From: Teredinibacter sp. KSP-S5-2
GTDB taxonomy: Bacteria; Pseudomonadota; Gammaproteobacteria; Pseudomonadales; Cellvibrionaceae
Reading direction: 5' to 3'
Assembly: GCF_032773895.1 (NCBI RefSeq)
Contig: NZ_CP120416.1
Span: 2,044,001-2,108,000, forward strand
DNA length: 64,000 nt
The position numbers were made by a program, and so were the translations under genes. Within the stretch, counting starts at the first letter, position 1. Each line of letters starts with the position of its first letter. The notes beneath the pieces were generated by a model. It was not told the origin of the DNA. It was given only the letters and a program-made list of their open reading frames with translations, and searched no databases. Of this stretch, positions 63,525-64,000 are shown in pieces.

Positions 63525-64000
63525 TTACATATTTGGATAGTTTGGGCCGCCACCGCCTTCAGGTGTTACCCAGGTAATATTCTGAGCCGGGTCCTTGATA
63601 TCACAGGTTTTGCAATGTACGCAGTTCTGAGCATTGATCTGAAAAACACTTTCACCATTTTCCTGCTTAACCACTTCATATACGCCTGCCGGACAGTACC
63701 TTTGTGCAGGCTCTTCATAAAGCTGCAGGTTTTCCTCAATTGGAATTTCCGGGTATTCCAGTTTTAGATGGCAAGGTTGATCTTCTTCGTGGTTGGTGTT
63801 CGACAAAAACACAGACGACAATTTATCGAAACTTAATTTGCCATCCGGTTTGGGATATTCAATTTTCTCTGATTCCGCTGCACGTTTCAGTTGTGCGTAA
63901 TCGGCTTTGCTATCTGAAAGTGTCCAGGGGAGTTTTCCAGCAAATAAATTGATATCAATAAAAGCGTAGGCTGATCCCCAGAACGTGCCCCATTTATGTA
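63525..64000 (-). CDS. Electron transfer flavoprotein-ubiquinone oxidoreductase (C-terminal part, 5' end outside window)
   Basis: About 158 C-terminal residues are in the window; the frame stays open to the right edge. 'IEYPKPDGKLSFDKLSSVF' and 'LSNTNHEEDQPCHL' are hallmark ETF-QO sequences, followed by 'RYCPAGVYEV' and 'NCVHCKTCDIKDPAQNI', supplying the four Cys of the 4Fe-4S cluster, and 'WVTPEGGGGPNYPNM' at the end. It passes electrons from beta-oxidation dehydrogenases via ETF to ubiquinone at the inner membrane. Confidence 0.95.
   Translation of the reverse strand, partial: HKWGTFWGSAYAFIDINLFAGKLPWTLSDSKADYAQLKRAAESEKIEYPKPDGKLSFDKLSSVFLSNTNHEEDQPCHLKLEYPEIPIEENLQLYEEPAQRYCPAGVYEVVKQENGESVFQINAQNCVHCKTCDIKDPAQNITWVTPEGGGGPNYPNM

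Overview
The window looks like a chromosomal segment of a polysaccharide-degrading marine gammaproteobacterium of the Cellvibrio/Saccharophagus/Teredinibacter type. The reasons are long poly-serine linkers between modules of secreted enzymes, paired chitin-binding modules of the CBM5 and CBM73 kinds, GlyGly-CTERM-like C-terminal anchors, and a Pseudomonas-like gene order (mltD, gloB, methyltransferase, rnhA, dnaQ, nhaB, fimL; cysI followed by a DUF934 gene). This placement is inferred from gene content; no rRNA or tRNA gene is present.

Region 1 (1-7000) is AT-rich and reads leftward. Two TPR proteins and a 118-residue protein precede genes for a type III export gate (FliQ/SctS, FliR/SctT, FlhB/SctU and the start of FlhA/SctV, which runs off the left edge). 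The sequences lean to the flagellar branch, but no other flagellar gene is visible. A perfect FNR/Anr box (6311-6324) lies upstream of the TPR operon, and G-tracts of 7, 8 and 10 bases lie in or near the cluster. Region 2 (6500-11350) holds a small zincin-like protein, a 1078-residue DUF4157 protein whose C-terminus resembles an HNH/Endo VII-type toxin nuclease, and a GNAT-like protein. Together, regions 1 and 2 are the best candidate for an undescribed secretion/effector system.

Region 3 (12000-20900) is a secreted-hydrolase island. It has three tandem paralogous metzincin proteases; two end in a GlyGly-CTERM-like anchor and the middle one ends in two chitin-binding modules. They are followed by a membrane diguanylate cyclase and a GH18 chitinase carrying the same two binding modules in the opposite order. 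Region 4 (20900-29100) has a methyltransferase-RegB-RegA overlapping operon and the yejABEF peptide importer.

Region 5 (29300-46000) is mostly conserved: an HDOD protein, mltD, gloB, a YafS-like methyltransferase, rnhA-dnaQ, nhaB, the type IV pilus regulator fimL, sohB, a CPA2 antiporter, sulfite reductase cysI with DUF934, and a soluble CZB chemoreceptor. Region 6 (46000-64000) has small membrane or secreted proteins, metH, nfuA, a DCC thiol oxidoreductase, DAHP synthase, an AddAB-like helicase-nuclease pair, trmH, tesB, a lipoprotein, and the 3' end of ETF-ubiquinone oxidoreductase at the right edge. Two non-coding spots stand out: a cluster of DnaA-box-like sites at 60462-60496 and a multi-hairpin, terminator-ended element at 61294-61440.
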